From: Talpa occidentalis
Taxonomy: Eukaryota > Chordata > Mammalia > Eulipotyphla > Talpidae
DNA: 64,000 nucleotides
Assembly: GCF_014898055.3 (NCBI RefSeq)
Contig: NW_023601212.1
Location: forward strand, 52,316,329-52,380,328
Reading direction: 5' to 3'
The notes beneath the pieces were generated by a model. That model saw only the letters and a program-made list of their open reading frames with translations. It did not search any database and was not told the origin of the DNA. The position numbers and the translations under genes were made by a program. Shown piece after piece: positions 23,770 to 35,152 of this stretch (position 1 is its first letter; each line of letters starts with the position of its first letter).

Positions 23770-24390
23770 AAGTTTTTTTAATTATTGATGTAACATTGAT
23801 TTATAGTATATATATTGGTATGTAATATTTTCCATATTAATAAACTTTATATATATAACTTTATATATAGAATATAATATATATATATACATTTCAGGTG
23901 AACACAATGATCGTCTGTATATGTTTTCATTCACCACTAAAAGTCTATTTCCATCCTTCACCACACAGTTCACCACTTGAACCTGATTTACTCATTATCC
24001 TCCCTGCTTTCCTCTAATAACCACTAATTTAGTCTTATGATCCAACAGTTTATTTTCACTTTATTTAGTTCATTCATTTCTTTATGTACCACATATGAGT
24101 GAAATCATATGGTATTTGTCTTTCTGTCTCTGACTTATTTTACTCTAAGTCTATCCACGTTGTTGCAAATGGCAGGATTTTATCTTTTTTATAACCCAGT
24201 AGTATTCCACTGGATATTTATACCACATGTTTTTTATCTCGATAATTGCACTGATAATGCTTAAGTTGTTTCTAACCCTTAGCTATTGTGAATAAATGCT
24301 ACAATGAACATGAGGATAGGCGTATCTCTTTGAATTGGTGTTTTCTATGCAAAAACACCCAGAAGTGGGATAACTGGATCATACAGAATT
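23770..24390 (-). mobile_element. Old L1 3' region, antisense
   Basis: On the minus strand it carries blocks equivalent to other L1 tails here: aggtgaacacaatga in the 3' UTR, gtgaaatcatatggtatttg opposite the ORF2 end, and cattgtgaataaatgctaca-type sequence upstream. A TA-rich tract (23805-23890) interrupts it. Confidence 0.75.
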
Positions 24391-25914
24391 TTTATTTTTC
24401 GATGTAGCTTGTAGCCAGTCTTCCTCTAGTTCCCCTGTTCTTGTCCCTCTTCCAACTGAATGTCTCCCAATGTACACATCCGAAATTGTTCTCTATGTGA
24501 AATTCAAAGAAGAGATTGTTGTTTTCCACAAGAATATATGATGAGGACAGCCTCCTTCTAACTTTTACAATTCCTGCAAGAGATGGAGTTCGTTTCATTT
24601 GCTCTGGCTCCTAGCTATGTATCATGGCTTTGGGGCGAGCGGGGAGCTTTGGTTACCTTTTCTTCTAATTGCCTTGATAATGAAGCAACCTGGAAGATTG
24701 TAAATGCAGAAATGCTTTATACAGTGTGTGGGAAGGAGTTTACAATAATTGTTCAATGCCTCATAGGAAGTACATATTTTTGTAGCTATTTTATCCGAAT
24801 GACATGTTCCAGCTAAAAAGGCGCAGAGAGCTTGTGAATGTCAATCTTCATAGCATGTCTGAACATAGTACATCTAGTGCAGGAGTTTAAAATGGCCTCT
24901 GTTGTGAGGAATTCACTTGAGCAACATGTGGAAGTGAGGCACCCAGTCTGTGTGACAAGAACCATGCCAACACATTCTGTAATACTCCCAAATGCCAGAA
25001 AAGTCCTCTGTCTTCTTGTCTCTCAGCCAGCCTTCATTTAAGAATCATATCAATCTGTCTAGGATCACGAATGACTCAGCTAAGAGAATGCCATAGATGG
25101 ATGTAGAAGCGACGTTTTCTGGAGAAGACAAATAGGGCCATGAACACAGCACCATTGTTTTTCCTTTAATTTATTAAGTTTTCAGGACAAGTAGGCATTA
25201 AAGATATTCAGATATTGAATACCTTAATATATGGTTGCTTAGGGATCTGCCAATTGGGAAACTAGCCTTTTCCTGAATACTTTCTGTCATGAAGGTCTTC
25301 ATTTGATAAGCGGGTTCATATCAGCTTTCACATCTTTCCACTTGTTAGGAAAAAAATACATTTTACTGGATTTAATTTCCATTATCCCATGGTACTTCTG
25401 TCCTCTGGAGATAAAAACATTAAATCTAATTTCACTTTGATGTCAGCTTTCAGATATTATTTTTGGAGGGGAAAATAAGGCTGTTCTGCTCATGTTTTTC
25501 TTACTAAATATCCAGAGTAACCTCATTTAATACAAAATGTTTTCCAAACCCTCATTGGGAAAGACTCCAAATAAAATTTGGAAGTAGGAAATAGACATAA
25601 CATGTGGGATGTGGTGTGAACAGTGCTTTCATTGATATATGACAGCAACCACCTTCATTGTTTTAAATCCAATCACCTTCTGACTTATAGTTGAACTATG
25701 ATTCATCTGGGCATATATAATCCTGTTTGTACTGGGATTCTAGATTATTTTATTGACTTGAAAGTAATATTTATTTGCTCCTTGGAAAAATAAAAGTTAA
25801 TGGAATTCCAGGCATAGGAATTGCTGTGTGGGTTAGACCGTCATGATTTTATCTCTGGTAGTAATTACATGTTTCTTGACAAAAAAAAAAAAAAAAAAAT
25901 TTTGCTTGATCTGC

Positions 25915-25965
25915 CACACACATACACACATGCATGTGCGCACACACATATACATGTGCACCATG
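25915..25965. repeat. (CA)n-rich microsatellite
   Basis: Broken CA/CG/TG run (cacacacatacacacatgca and on) just after an A-run at 25880-25898. It is responsible for two low-complexity ORFs. Confidence 0.85.
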
Positions 25966-26290
25966 ATTCAACAATTTTTACTGAGGATATATTGTATCCA
26001 ATTGCTGTGCAATGAGTTAGTAACAGAGGCCTATGTAAGACAGAGTTTACAGTTTAGTGGGAGAGGCAAGTTTTTGTACTGAGGGTTTCAATTCCTTTTT
26101 CTTACTCATTAAATTCTAACCTAAGAGCTATCAATTAACTTATTTTAACCTTTTAGGAAAGTTCCTTCTAGTTTTTTTTTTCCATCCCAGAAATCAAAAG
26201 GTAAACAGAGCCCCAATAATCTATAGCATTTTATGTTGGTTCTAAAATTATCTTCATATTGAAGGTATTGAACAGATACATTCTATATTC

Positions 26291-26567
26291 TTTTTTTTAA
26301 AGATTTATTTATTTATGCATACAAGAAGGGGGGTACAGGCCAGAGATGCGGGGGCGGGGGGTGAGAGGATTCACCAGAGACAGAGTGGGGAGCAGAACAG
26401 GCAGATCTACTGGAATACACTGCTGAGGGGAGTAGCAGGTGAATCAGGAGAGGTCTGCTGTACCATGTGGGTAGCTCCCTGGCTGGCCAGGGACCCAATT
26501 TGTGCTGCAGAGGCTGCGGATAGCTTCACAGTACTGTGTTTAACCCCTTGTGTCACCAGGGAGGCCT
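26291..26567 (-). mobile_element. tRNA-derived SINE, 'gcacaaggggttaa' type
   Basis: Minus-strand copy: ggcctccctggtgacacaag head at 26567, tgcataaataaataaatctt end at 26300. Target duplication cattctatattct on both sides (26279 and 26568). Confidence 0.92.
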
Positions 26568-27515
26568 CATTCTATATTCTTATGGTAACTGATATAATAA
26601 AAAAATAATAGCAGCAGCTTATAATTATGCAGCAACTTCCAAAGTATTTTCTCATTTGGTCCTCATAACAATCTAAAATTACATTTTTTCGTGAATAATG
26701 GCATAGATAATGTTGAGAAGTTCTTTCTATACAAAAGATTTAAAGTGTCTGAAAGGACATCTTTAAATATCTCTTCTGTGCTGTAGATATTGTTAGTCAG
26801 TCTTTTCCATTAAACAAAAATTGCACCATTAGAATGATGGGGTCCTCCAATATATTTGGTTGGCTCATACATGTTGAAAAAAATTAAGGCCTAAGCCCCA
26901 CATCCCATTGGCAGATATTTCTTGAGTGGACCAAGTGAACTGGCCCCTGATTGCCACTGCCCATCTCGGCTTGGTGCCCTGCCTACTCCAACCCACACTT
27001 ACCACATGTAGTCTTGTGAATTTTTACACACACTTTTTTTTTTAACTTCCCAGCCTCTTCTGCCTTTGAATTTAAAGCCTAGGGATAGCTCCTCAGTAAT
27101 TAATGCAACATCTCAATAGTTCTTAGATTTCAGGCAATCATCATGTTTTGGGAACGATGATTATGGAACTGAACTACTTCATCTTAGTGAAAACAGAAAG
27201 CACCATGAAAAGACAATTCTTTCATTTGCTAAGATTTTAGCAAACATGAAATTTATTGGCAAACATAAGAATTGCCTTTTTATGTTTGTTTTATTTTTTT
27301 ATGGTTTTTTTTTTTGGCATGATCGTTAAGTAACTTATGTTATGAAAAATAGCAAGAAAAATATATTGAAATATATTTGTAATGGAACTCTTACTTTTTG
27401 TTTTAGGTGTTTTATTAGGTTAAAAGTAATCTGGCACTCAAAAATTATTTTGACTTTGCATTCTATGTAATACATGTCCATTTATCATCTAATCTGATCA
27501 ATGCATCTATTTTAG

Positions 27516-27553
27516 GTCACTGAAATGATTCTGGAAATGTCTCTTGAAGTTTG
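27516..27553 (+). CDS. PLA2G4A: PLA2G4A coding exon, residues 127-138 plus two bases of Cys139
   Basis: 38-nt micro-sized exon that closes the C2 domain: VTEMILEMSLEV, then TG of Cys139. Acceptor ttttag, donor gtaagt. Human Val131 is Ile here. The exon is too short to show as an ORF; it is supported by exact splice phase with its neighbours and 11 of 12 residues identical to human. Confidence 0.97.
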
Positions 27554-27829
27554 GTAAGTGCACTTATTTCACTGGATAGAAAATATTGGGAGTGATCTCC
27601 AGACCTATTTTGATTGATTTAAAGAATGTATTTTTATATGTGAAATAATAATCCTGACAGCTTGGTGTTCTTCTCCACTCCCATTTTCTTGTACTCTCTC
27701 CTAGCTAAATGACATTTTTAAAAACTCGTAAATATACCATTCTTTGCTTCCATTTTTTCACTTGGTGATTAGATAATTGATGTCAGGGTAGGAACTTTTA
27801 GAAAGGGCCTTTCCTCTAGAAAATTGAGG

Positions 27830-28000
27830 CTATCAGATGGGGATGAAAACGGTGTGAAGTAAAGTGTGAAAGGGCCCAATTGGGTATGGTAGATGTGGTC
27901 ACATATACTTGAAGTGGTGTGAACCTACACCTCCAAATCATACGATGTTGTACACCAATACTCCCCCAATAAAAAAAGACACAATTCAAAAAATAAAATA
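27830..28000 (+). mobile_element. L1 3' tail, sense
   Basis: ggtgtgaacctacacctcca and atgttgtacaccaatactcc followed by caataaaaaaagacac give the 3' UTR end of an older L1 type. It is 5' truncated to about 170 bp. Confidence 0.7.
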
Positions 28001-29340
28001 AATGAGATTTTTCTTCTAGCTATTTTTGGACTAATCTCTCTGAACAGCTATATTCATTGTTTTGTTCATAGATTTTTTTTTTATTCCTGCTTTTTGTACT
28101 TAATGTAAAATAATGATCAGTATAGCATATTATAGGAAAGATTGATCCCAGAATAAAAACTGGATTTAAATCTCCCCCCACTAAATACGTTAAAGCTGAA
28201 AAATTTCTAATTACATTTTTACTCATGTAAAATAAGAGTACTTTATAAGCAGCTCTATTGTAATGATTCAATCAGATGTTCTTTCTAAAGAGGATATTTT
28301 TAGGAAACTTTTCCACATGCTCATAGTGTTACTTTTAGCGATAGTTTCAAAAACTGGAAGCAACCTTAATGTTAATGGGTAATTATACTATACTCATATA
28401 ATGAAAATGTTCCATAATAGTAAAAATATTTTGAAGTAGTTCTACTTATGTAAACAAATGAACCTCAAAAACAAAATGGAAAAAAATTTTACTGAATATA
28501 TACTGTTTCTAGCATTTATTTTAAGTCTATAAAATGATTTTACATGTTATGTAAAGACTGCATGTATATTGCAAAATTTTAAATCAATACATTAGAATAA
28601 TAAAAAAGCAAGCTTAGGGAAATAGTTTACTCTGAGGAGCAGGAAAGGAAGTGGAAATGAAATTGAGAGGGATTCAGAGATACAATTGTGTGGGTGGGAT
28701 TTTTATTTTTAAAATGGTTAAACGACACCAAACCTAATATATTGTAATAATAATAGTACTAGAAAAAGAATTTTCTCCAAGACTTGGCTTAAAAAAAATG
28801 TTAATTCACTATCTTACTCTTTCCCCTCATTACATAATCTTTATAATAAACAAAATTAATAATTGTGTAATCCAAATCTTTGATATATAATTTAATGACC
28901 ACGTCCTTATTACTGAATATTATGATTAAGTGAAATTTTCAAAAATTTCAGTTACTTAAAGTAGATATCCCAAAATACAATTACGGGGTAAAAGGGTGCA
29001 CACATACGTAATTTCTTTTTGGTGTTCATTGCCTGACCATTTTTCAAAGTATATTGTGAATATGCATTCCCAAAATAAATGTATGAGAATAGCAATGTCA
29101 CAGTCATTTTCCAGAAAATAGATATTTAAAATATTTTTTAAATATTGCCTCAATACATTTTTTAAAATTATTAGTCATACTATTTTTTAAATTTTTCATG
29201 GAAATTAAATATTTACAGTTACATTTTTCAGTAACAATCATACCTCTTCTTTTTTGGGTTATTTAATTTGTTCTTTAGCAAGTAGTAATTAAAATATTAT
29301 TTGTAACAATCAAATATTACCATAGAATAAACAACCCAGA

Positions 29341-29611
29341 CCTCCCCTGGTGGCGCAGCGGTTGAGCGCTAGGCTGCGAAGCTGCCCACAACCGCTGCAG
29401 CGCCGGTTCGATCCCCGGCTGCGGAGCGAGTGTTCCGCATGGCGCACAGACCTCTCCTGCCGCACCCACTGCTCCCCTCATCAGTGTCCTCCCTCTGTCT
29501 GCCTGTTCTGCTCCCCACTCTGGCTCTGTAGAATTCTCTCACCCTCCCGCACTTCTGACTGTACCCAGTGCTTGTATAAATAAATAAAAATAAAATCTTA
29601 AAAAAAAAAAA
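29341..29611 (+). mobile_element. tRNA-derived SINE, 'gcgcagcggttgagc' type
   Basis: Begins cctcccctggtggcgcagcg. The full body has gaattctctcaccctcccgc and ends aataaataaaaataaaatct plus poly(A). Flanking repeats are imperfect (acaacccaga / acatcccaga). Confidence 0.9.
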
Positions 29612-29874
29612 TACACATCCCAGAGGATTGACATCTCTTGTTCTATAGTTCACAAAGAAGAAATATAATGACCAAGTAGAAATTAGTTTGAATTTCTAAT
29701 TCAAAATAGATAGACTTAAATTTAATTCATTCTTAGAGAAAAGACTTTTATAAATGTTAGCAAGATCATATTTTATTAGTGATAGGCTTTCTACATTTTG
29801 GATTATTCATAGCACATCATAGAATATTAGTGGTTTTTTGTATACTATTTTACTTATTTACTTGTTAATTTTTT

Positions 29875-30090
29875 AATAATATATTTTTATTGAACTACCG
29901 TTATTTTACATACTTCTTCACTTTTTTTAAACTATAGATTTCTCCCCTCAAATGTAGTCACCATAATTTTCCCATTACCGAAGCACCCATAGTCCTCCAC
30001 CATAGTCCCTTATGCTCTTCATTCCTCCTTTTCCCTCCTGCCCGCCCCCCCAATACTTCAGATCCATAGTCAGTTTTCAAGAGTTGGTTT
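29875..30090 (-). mobile_element. L1 3' UTR tail, antisense (left arm of inverted pair)
   Basis: The minus strand contains ggactatggtggaggactat and a tgaggggagaaatct-type end. The same 3' UTR segment recurs in the opposite orientation at 30430-30650. Confidence 0.75.
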
Positions 30091-30106
30091 TAAAATTTGT
30101 AAACTT

Positions 30107-30339
30107 GGGCCTCCCCGGTGGCGCAGCAGTTGAGCACTGGGTTACGAAGCTGCCCACAGCCTCTGCAGCACTGGTTCGATCCCCAGCCACCAGGTGAGGG
30201 TCCCACATGGCACGCAGACCTCTCCTGCCCGCTGCTCCCCTCAGCAGTGTACTTCATCCGTCTGCCTGCTCTGCTCTCTGCTCTGACTCTGGTGAATTCT
30301 CTCACCCTCCCGCGCTTCTGACTGTACCCAGTGCTTGTA

Positions 30340-30390
<51 letters not shown>

Positions 30391-30413
30391 ATCTTTAAAA
30401 TAAATAAATAAAT
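30107..30413 (+). mobile_element. tRNA-derived SINE with long (AAAT)n tail, 'gcgcagcagttgagc' type
   Basis: Full body, then about 18 AAAT units (30340-30412) broken by one atctttaaaat. Target duplication aaaatttgtaaa(c/t)tt at 30092 and 30414. The tail may be length-variable. Confidence 0.93.
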
Positions 30414-30429
30414 AAAATTTGTAAATTTG

Positions 30430-30650
30430 AAACTTGACCATAGATCTAAGGCATACAACCGGCGGGGGGGGGGGGGTGGGGGGGAGGGGGAGGGAGAAGG
30501 GTCAAAACAGGGGAGGAAAGAACACAAGGGACTATGGTGACAGTTCACAGGTGATGTGGAAGAACCATGGGTCCTACACCTGAGGGGAGAAATCAAATAT
30601 TGTACAAAACAAACAATGATATAAGAAAATAAATAATTTTTTAAAAATTA
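30430..30650 (+). mobile_element. L1 3' UTR tail, sense (right arm of inverted pair), with poly-G run
   Basis: Starts ttgaccatagatctaagg, has a G-rich run (30464-30490, up to 14 consecutive G), then ggactatggtgacagttcac and ctgaggggagaaatcaaat, and ends with an A-rich tail. Confidence 0.78.
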
Positions 30651-30687
30651 AAATAGTTTGTCTTTATATATACTATTTTTATTTTTT

Positions 30688-30844
30688 TAAGATTTATTTT
30701 ATTTATAAAGCAGCAGGTGAGTCAGGAGAGGTCTGTCACGCCATGTGGGTGTCTCCCTGTCTGGCCGGGAATCGAACCCGAGCTGCAGAGGGCGCAGACA
30801 ACTTCACAGGACTGCGCTCAACCTGCTGCACCACCTGGGAGGCC
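30688..30844 (-). mobile_element. SINE copy with a large internal deletion
   Basis: The minus strand keeps the gggcctcccaggtggtgcag head and the tctcctgactcacctgctgc block, then jumps to the A-rich end. The tctggtgaat block is missing. Target duplication tatatatactattttta on both sides. Confidence 0.88.
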
Positions 30845-30994
30845 CTATATATACTATTTTTAAATTCAGTACTTCAGTAGATGGTTTTAGAGTTCAGTAT
30901 TAGGACCGGTCTTTGTGTGGCATTGGTACATGGTGGTAAGTACATCACCCATTTGTCCTGTGATCAAACCTCTCAGAGTTTAGTTTTTATTTTT

Positions 30995-31110
30995 TGTTTA
31001 TCGAGATATAACTGAAACATGACACTACATTAGTTTCAGATGAAAGCATAATGCAGCAATATTCTTATCTATTGCAAAGTGATCACTATGTAAGTCAGGC
31101 TAACATTTGT
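30995..31110 (-). mobile_element. Old L1 3' end fragment, antisense
   Basis: tatcgagatataactgaaac to aaagtgatcactatgtaagt matches the reverse of an old L1 3' UTR end. Short and diverged. Confidence 0.6.
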
Positions 31111-31895
31111 CCTCAATTTTTCTTCTTGTGATAAAGACTTTCATCAGAGCCTCAGATTTTTGGATCAGTAAAAACAATTTGCAGAAACAATAGTCTATTG
31201 CATATTAATGTGCAATATTTATTCCTATAATTGTGGCAGTAATACATGTATAATTCCTACCATGGTTTCTGGTGTGGTTTAGGTGTCTCAGGAATGATCA
31301 TTATCAGAAAGAGACTCTAGTTCAAAGATTCTAAAATACTCCAGAGGTAAACTCATTTGTGGTTGTCTACGATTCTACTAGAAATTCCTTTCTTTGTCAT
31401 AGGGAGACATCCATTAGACAAGGTAATTTATTGATATTTCTGCAAGTATGCATCTCGAACACAGTCTCTTTGGGTTTCTGTCTTGTAGGGGAGAAAGGGT
31501 GAGGGACACAGGGGAAGCGATTCTTTATCAAGTAAGCTTTTGAATCTACATGAAATGGATTTCTTTTCTGAAACATTTCCCAAAGTCTTTACTGTCATAA
31601 ATATCTTCATACCAAAGATGACTGTTGTGATTTTTTTTTTTTAAAAACATCTTTTACTCCTTGTTTTCTAAAAACAGGCCTTGGAACATCTGATCTAAAA
31701 GAGTCATCATTTAGTACTCTTGTTTTAGATCCCTTCCTAGGAAATAGCTTCAAGGAATCCATGACCTTTGATCACTGTAGCTATCAGGGATGGATCGATT
31801 ACAAGGCCACTGGGGACCACTGCTTATTGCCTGTTATTGTAGTATATGTTGTAATAAGTTATATGTAAATTCATGCCTGTTTATTGTGCACACAG

Positions 31896-32037
31896 CTCTT
31901 CCCCAGACCTCCGGTTCAGTATGGCTCTGTGTGATCAGGAGAAAATTTTCAGACAACAGAGAAAAGAAAACATAAAGGAGAACATGAAAAAACTCCTGGG
32001 CCCAAAGAACAGTGAAAGCTTGTGTTCTTCACGTGAT
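31896..32037 (+). CDS. PLA2G4A: PLA2G4A coding exon, residues 139-186 (C2-catalytic linker, start of catalytic domain)
   Basis: Starts with the last base of Cys139 after cacacag and ends in phase 0 at Asp186 before gtgagt. It reads SSPDLRFSMALCDQEKIF, then RKENIKENMKKLLGPKNS and ends SSRD. Human Cys141 is Ser here. The later part has several mild changes from human (H162 to N and nearby R to K, S to N; A184 to S), the least conserved stretch of the ten exons. This fits its position between the C2 domain and the catalytic core. The unspliced ORF 31873-32055 overruns both borders. Confidence 0.97.
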
Positions 32038-32644
32038 GTGAGTCAAAATGTTTAAAATGTTATTTCAATGTAATAATGATTTTCTTTGGATGCTTTCTCC
32101 CAACTTTCACCCAAATTTGGAAATATTGATATTGAGCTTTATTTCTTCCATTTTTTAAGTTAAGGTGTTTTATAAATGGAATTGATTTTTAGGAAGAGCA
32201 TCACAATTGCTGCCCATATTTAGATACTGATCAGATGTCGTCTTTAAAAAGCATATATTTATGTAAAAACAAGATATCCTATCAGTAGGAAAATTTTAAC
32301 CTCAAGATTCAAAAGGATCATTGAATTAATTCTTTTCTTGATATCAGTAGATACCATATTGCACCCACTAATTTTCTACTACAATTCACCATTATCATCC
32401 TTCTAACTACCCTTCCCTTTCCCCTCTAACAACCACCATATTTTTCTCAGTGTAAACTTAATTCTGTTGTGTTTTGTCCTAATTTGTCAGTTAGTATTAA
32501 CTAAAATTAAACAGCCTTGAAAATTATCAATATTAAGCAAGAAGAAAATTCTATTAATTTGATAATGATAATATGATCAACAAGAATTAGTAGATATAAA
32601 TGGGGCAATAAAAGAAGATATTCCAAATTCTTTATATTTCATAC

Positions 32645-33254
32645 TGTTACAGGGCAGGGAGAGGGGTACCTCAGGACCCCCGCCAAACTACCTGCTCTAA
32701 ATAGCTTCTGCCATCTCTGCATTAAGACAAAATGTGTAAGACCTTTAATGAAAAGGAACTTTAATACAATTAGTGAACAATGAAGAAAAGACAAAGAATA
32801 TTGTTTCTAAATCAAGCACCCAAAGTTACCCATCCCCTTGTGGGTAAGAGTCTACCCACCCAAACATGATTGGCCCAGAGCAAGGCCCGAAAACCTGTCA
32901 CAAGTCTAAAGCACCTTCCAGCAGGAACACATAGAAAAGCATCAGAAACAGCCAGATCGTTCTGGGGGGAAAGAGCAAAATCAAAATCAAGATGAAAGGT
33001 GACGTTGTTAACCTCCCCACTGGTCTCCCACCCACATCCATTTCAACCAGTCCAGGACCAAGAAGCAAGTGCAGTTTCTTCATGTGTCTCTCTCCTCCAT
33101 GTGCCTCCTCCAGGTCTCCCTCTGGCTCTCCATCCTGCTTCCCTCTTCTCGGGTCTCCTTTCCTGCTTCCTGTTCTCCCCACTCAGTTCCACCTTCTTTG
33201 GGTGGGGCGGGGAACCTGGACCCTCCCCTTTTTCCTGGGCACCACCCTGTTACA
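32645..33254 (-). mobile_element. Solo LTR, about 610 bp
   Basis: The ends are inverted copies: tgttacaggg at 32645 and ccctgttaca at 33245-33254, giving TG...CA on the minus strand. Flanks atac and ttac (3 of 4 bases) suggest a 4-bp duplication, typical of gamma-type (class I) ERVs. The interior is C/T-rich on the plus strand. The four overlapping ORFs (94-112 codons) in it are by-products. Family not recognised. Confidence 0.75.
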
Positions 33255-33532
33255 TTACCAGAGAATTAAAAGGAATATCATTCAAAATTGATGAAATAGT
33301 TAAAAATAATGTTTTTTTAAGTTATGGTGTTTATTAATGTTTTTACAACTCTAATTATAGACATCTTAAAATTAAAATATTTTTGTGAAGAAATATTAAA
33401 GTGTAAACCTTTAATTATACTTTAATTTATTTTCTTTCCTTTGAATTCCAGCAGAATATAGTAAATTTATGAACCAATAACTTGTGTTGTGCAATCTACT
33501 TTTTAGCTTTTTATCCATTCATTTATCCCTTC

Positions 33533-33670
33533 ACCTCTCTCTCTCTCTCTCTCCTTTCTTCCTTCATTCCTTACTTTCTTTAGTTCTATCTACCAAATGA
33601 TGATTCTATTCATGCATCCATCCACCCATCTAGCCACACATCTATCCTTCCATCCATCTGTTTATCCACT
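33533..33670. repeat. (CT)n and (ATCC)n-like simple repeats
   Basis: A ctctctctctctctctcc run at about 33535-33555, followed by degenerate catccatccaccc / tccttccatccatctg units to 33670. Confidence 0.85.
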
Positions 33671-34654
33671 GGTGTATCCTCCTATATGAAATCTGAAAAA
33701 AATAAATAACTGCAATGATGTTTATCATATGGTAATTATAAAATTTCTTATTGGCATATCAGTAATTTTTTACTTATTTTCTTTGAATTTTTCTGCTAAT
33801 TGAATATTTTAAATGAGCATTATTTTTAGAAAGTTACTTTTTTTGGTGACTGCCTAACACATATGTACATACTCCTATGTGTATACACACACACACAAAC
33901 GCACACCAGGGGCTCAAGATTATTGTAAATTAAGGGCAAAACACCATTGGAAATGAGACATAAATTCTAACTAAGGAAATCATGTGGGACAACCATCTTC
34001 CATGTGTGCTCACAGATTTCCAAAGGTATTTTTATGTGGGTGCTTGGGTGGGAAGCCAGTCTTTTGAGGTTATTGTGGTTCCTGTCATTCATCTAAGATA
34101 AAGTGATGTTTATGGGGAGCTGTTACTGAGAGGAAGCTAAGAGCAGAAGCGAAAACTCCATTGAAGTTTCAATTTTTATAAAACAATGGAGACTTCTCTA
34201 CTCTGTATCTCACTTGTCATCAAACAAATCTCAGGTAGAATTTGTGGTTGATTATTGCCTCAGGATAATAAGTCCTTGAAGACACTTCCTTTTCTACAAG
34301 TGACTCAGAAGTTTCTAGCTTCTAGGGAAGGTTTTTTTGTTTCTTGTGTTTTTCACGTATCTATAATCAACCACTCGGCTGTCCATACCTTATTTGATAT
34401 TGTTGTACCCTTGGAAGAGAAAAATGACATTCTGAGTTCCTTTCATTTCTGTCTTTGTCATGTATTGAGACACTGCCCTAAGTACTCTCGAGGTTAATAC
34501 AACTGAAATGCTTAAGCCTGAACAGTCAGTTTCCTCAGTGAGTTTAAATTTTAATTGGGGAGAAAGAAATTTAAGCAGATATCACAGTGATGTGGTAACT
34601 TCTTTGAAGAAGAGGAATGTAAGGACTTCCAACACAGTGACTTGCAGTAGAGAG

Positions 34655-35152
34655 GATGGTGATGGGGTTCAGGACATGCCACCCCAAAATGTAGCACCTT
34701 GACATATGGAATATTTTAGGCTGAAGAAATCTGGGCAAATTGGAGAAGCAAGAAAGTCTCTCTGACCTTTCTTCGCTGACACAGATCACAAGACCTTGTA
34801 TGAGGGCTATATTCCTTTTACCTGAATAAAGGAGAATCCTTATTTCAAGACAGAGACTCTGAGAAGTATCTAAACAAATAGGCCTTATTAAAGTTCCTGC
34901 AGTTTACCCTGCTTTTGTCCTACTCTCTGACCTATCATGTTTATACACATATTTATACATTACCCCTTCTTCATCACAACTAGCATAAAAATACTCAGAC
35001 CCTGTTTCTGAGGTATTATGAAGTCTCCCTTGCCATGTAAAATTTAGATTGAATAAATAAATGTGTATACTTTCTCCTGTTATTCTCTCTTTGTCATTTT
35101 AATTTTCAGACTCAGCCAGGGAACCTAAAAAGGTTGACAAAATCTTTTCCCT
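34655..35152 (+). mobile_element. LTR-like element, about 500 bp
   Basis: Begins near tgatggggttcaggacatgc and ends ccctaca at 35152. It carries a poly(A) signal (gattgaataaataaatg near 35045), then a T-rich stretch ending ttaattttcagactcagcc. This order is that of an ERV LTR in the + direction. Exact ends, family and flanking duplication are not resolved. Confidence 0.6.

Larger units (their letters stand above)
17428..27515 (+). other. PLA2G4A: PLA2G4A intron, about 10.1 kb, repeat-rich
   Basis: Donor gtaagt, acceptor ttttag. It holds a MIR, five SINEs, LTR pieces and L1 tails listed separately. In 18781-19440, 20363-21095, 21552-21770, 22660-23770, 24390-26280 and 26580-27515 I see no gene or element I can name with confidence. 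Phrases near 22920-23110 and 25990-26080 look like an ancient LINE 3' end (possibly L2) but are too diverged to call. Confidence 0.9.
27554..31895 (+). other. PLA2G4A: PLA2G4A intron, about 4.3 kb
   Basis: Donor gtaagt, acceptor cacacag. It contains three SINEs and several L1 tails, described separately. The segments 28010-29335 and 31110-31890 are AT-rich and show nothing I can name. Confidence 0.9.

Noticed and set aside
30090..30596. 168-codon minus-strand ORF
   Set aside because: Made of the SINE, its AAAT tail (repeated LFIY) and the poly-G tract.
32898..33337. Four overlapping ORFs of 66-112 codons
   Set aside because: They sit in or across a solo LTR, on both strands, without conserved features.
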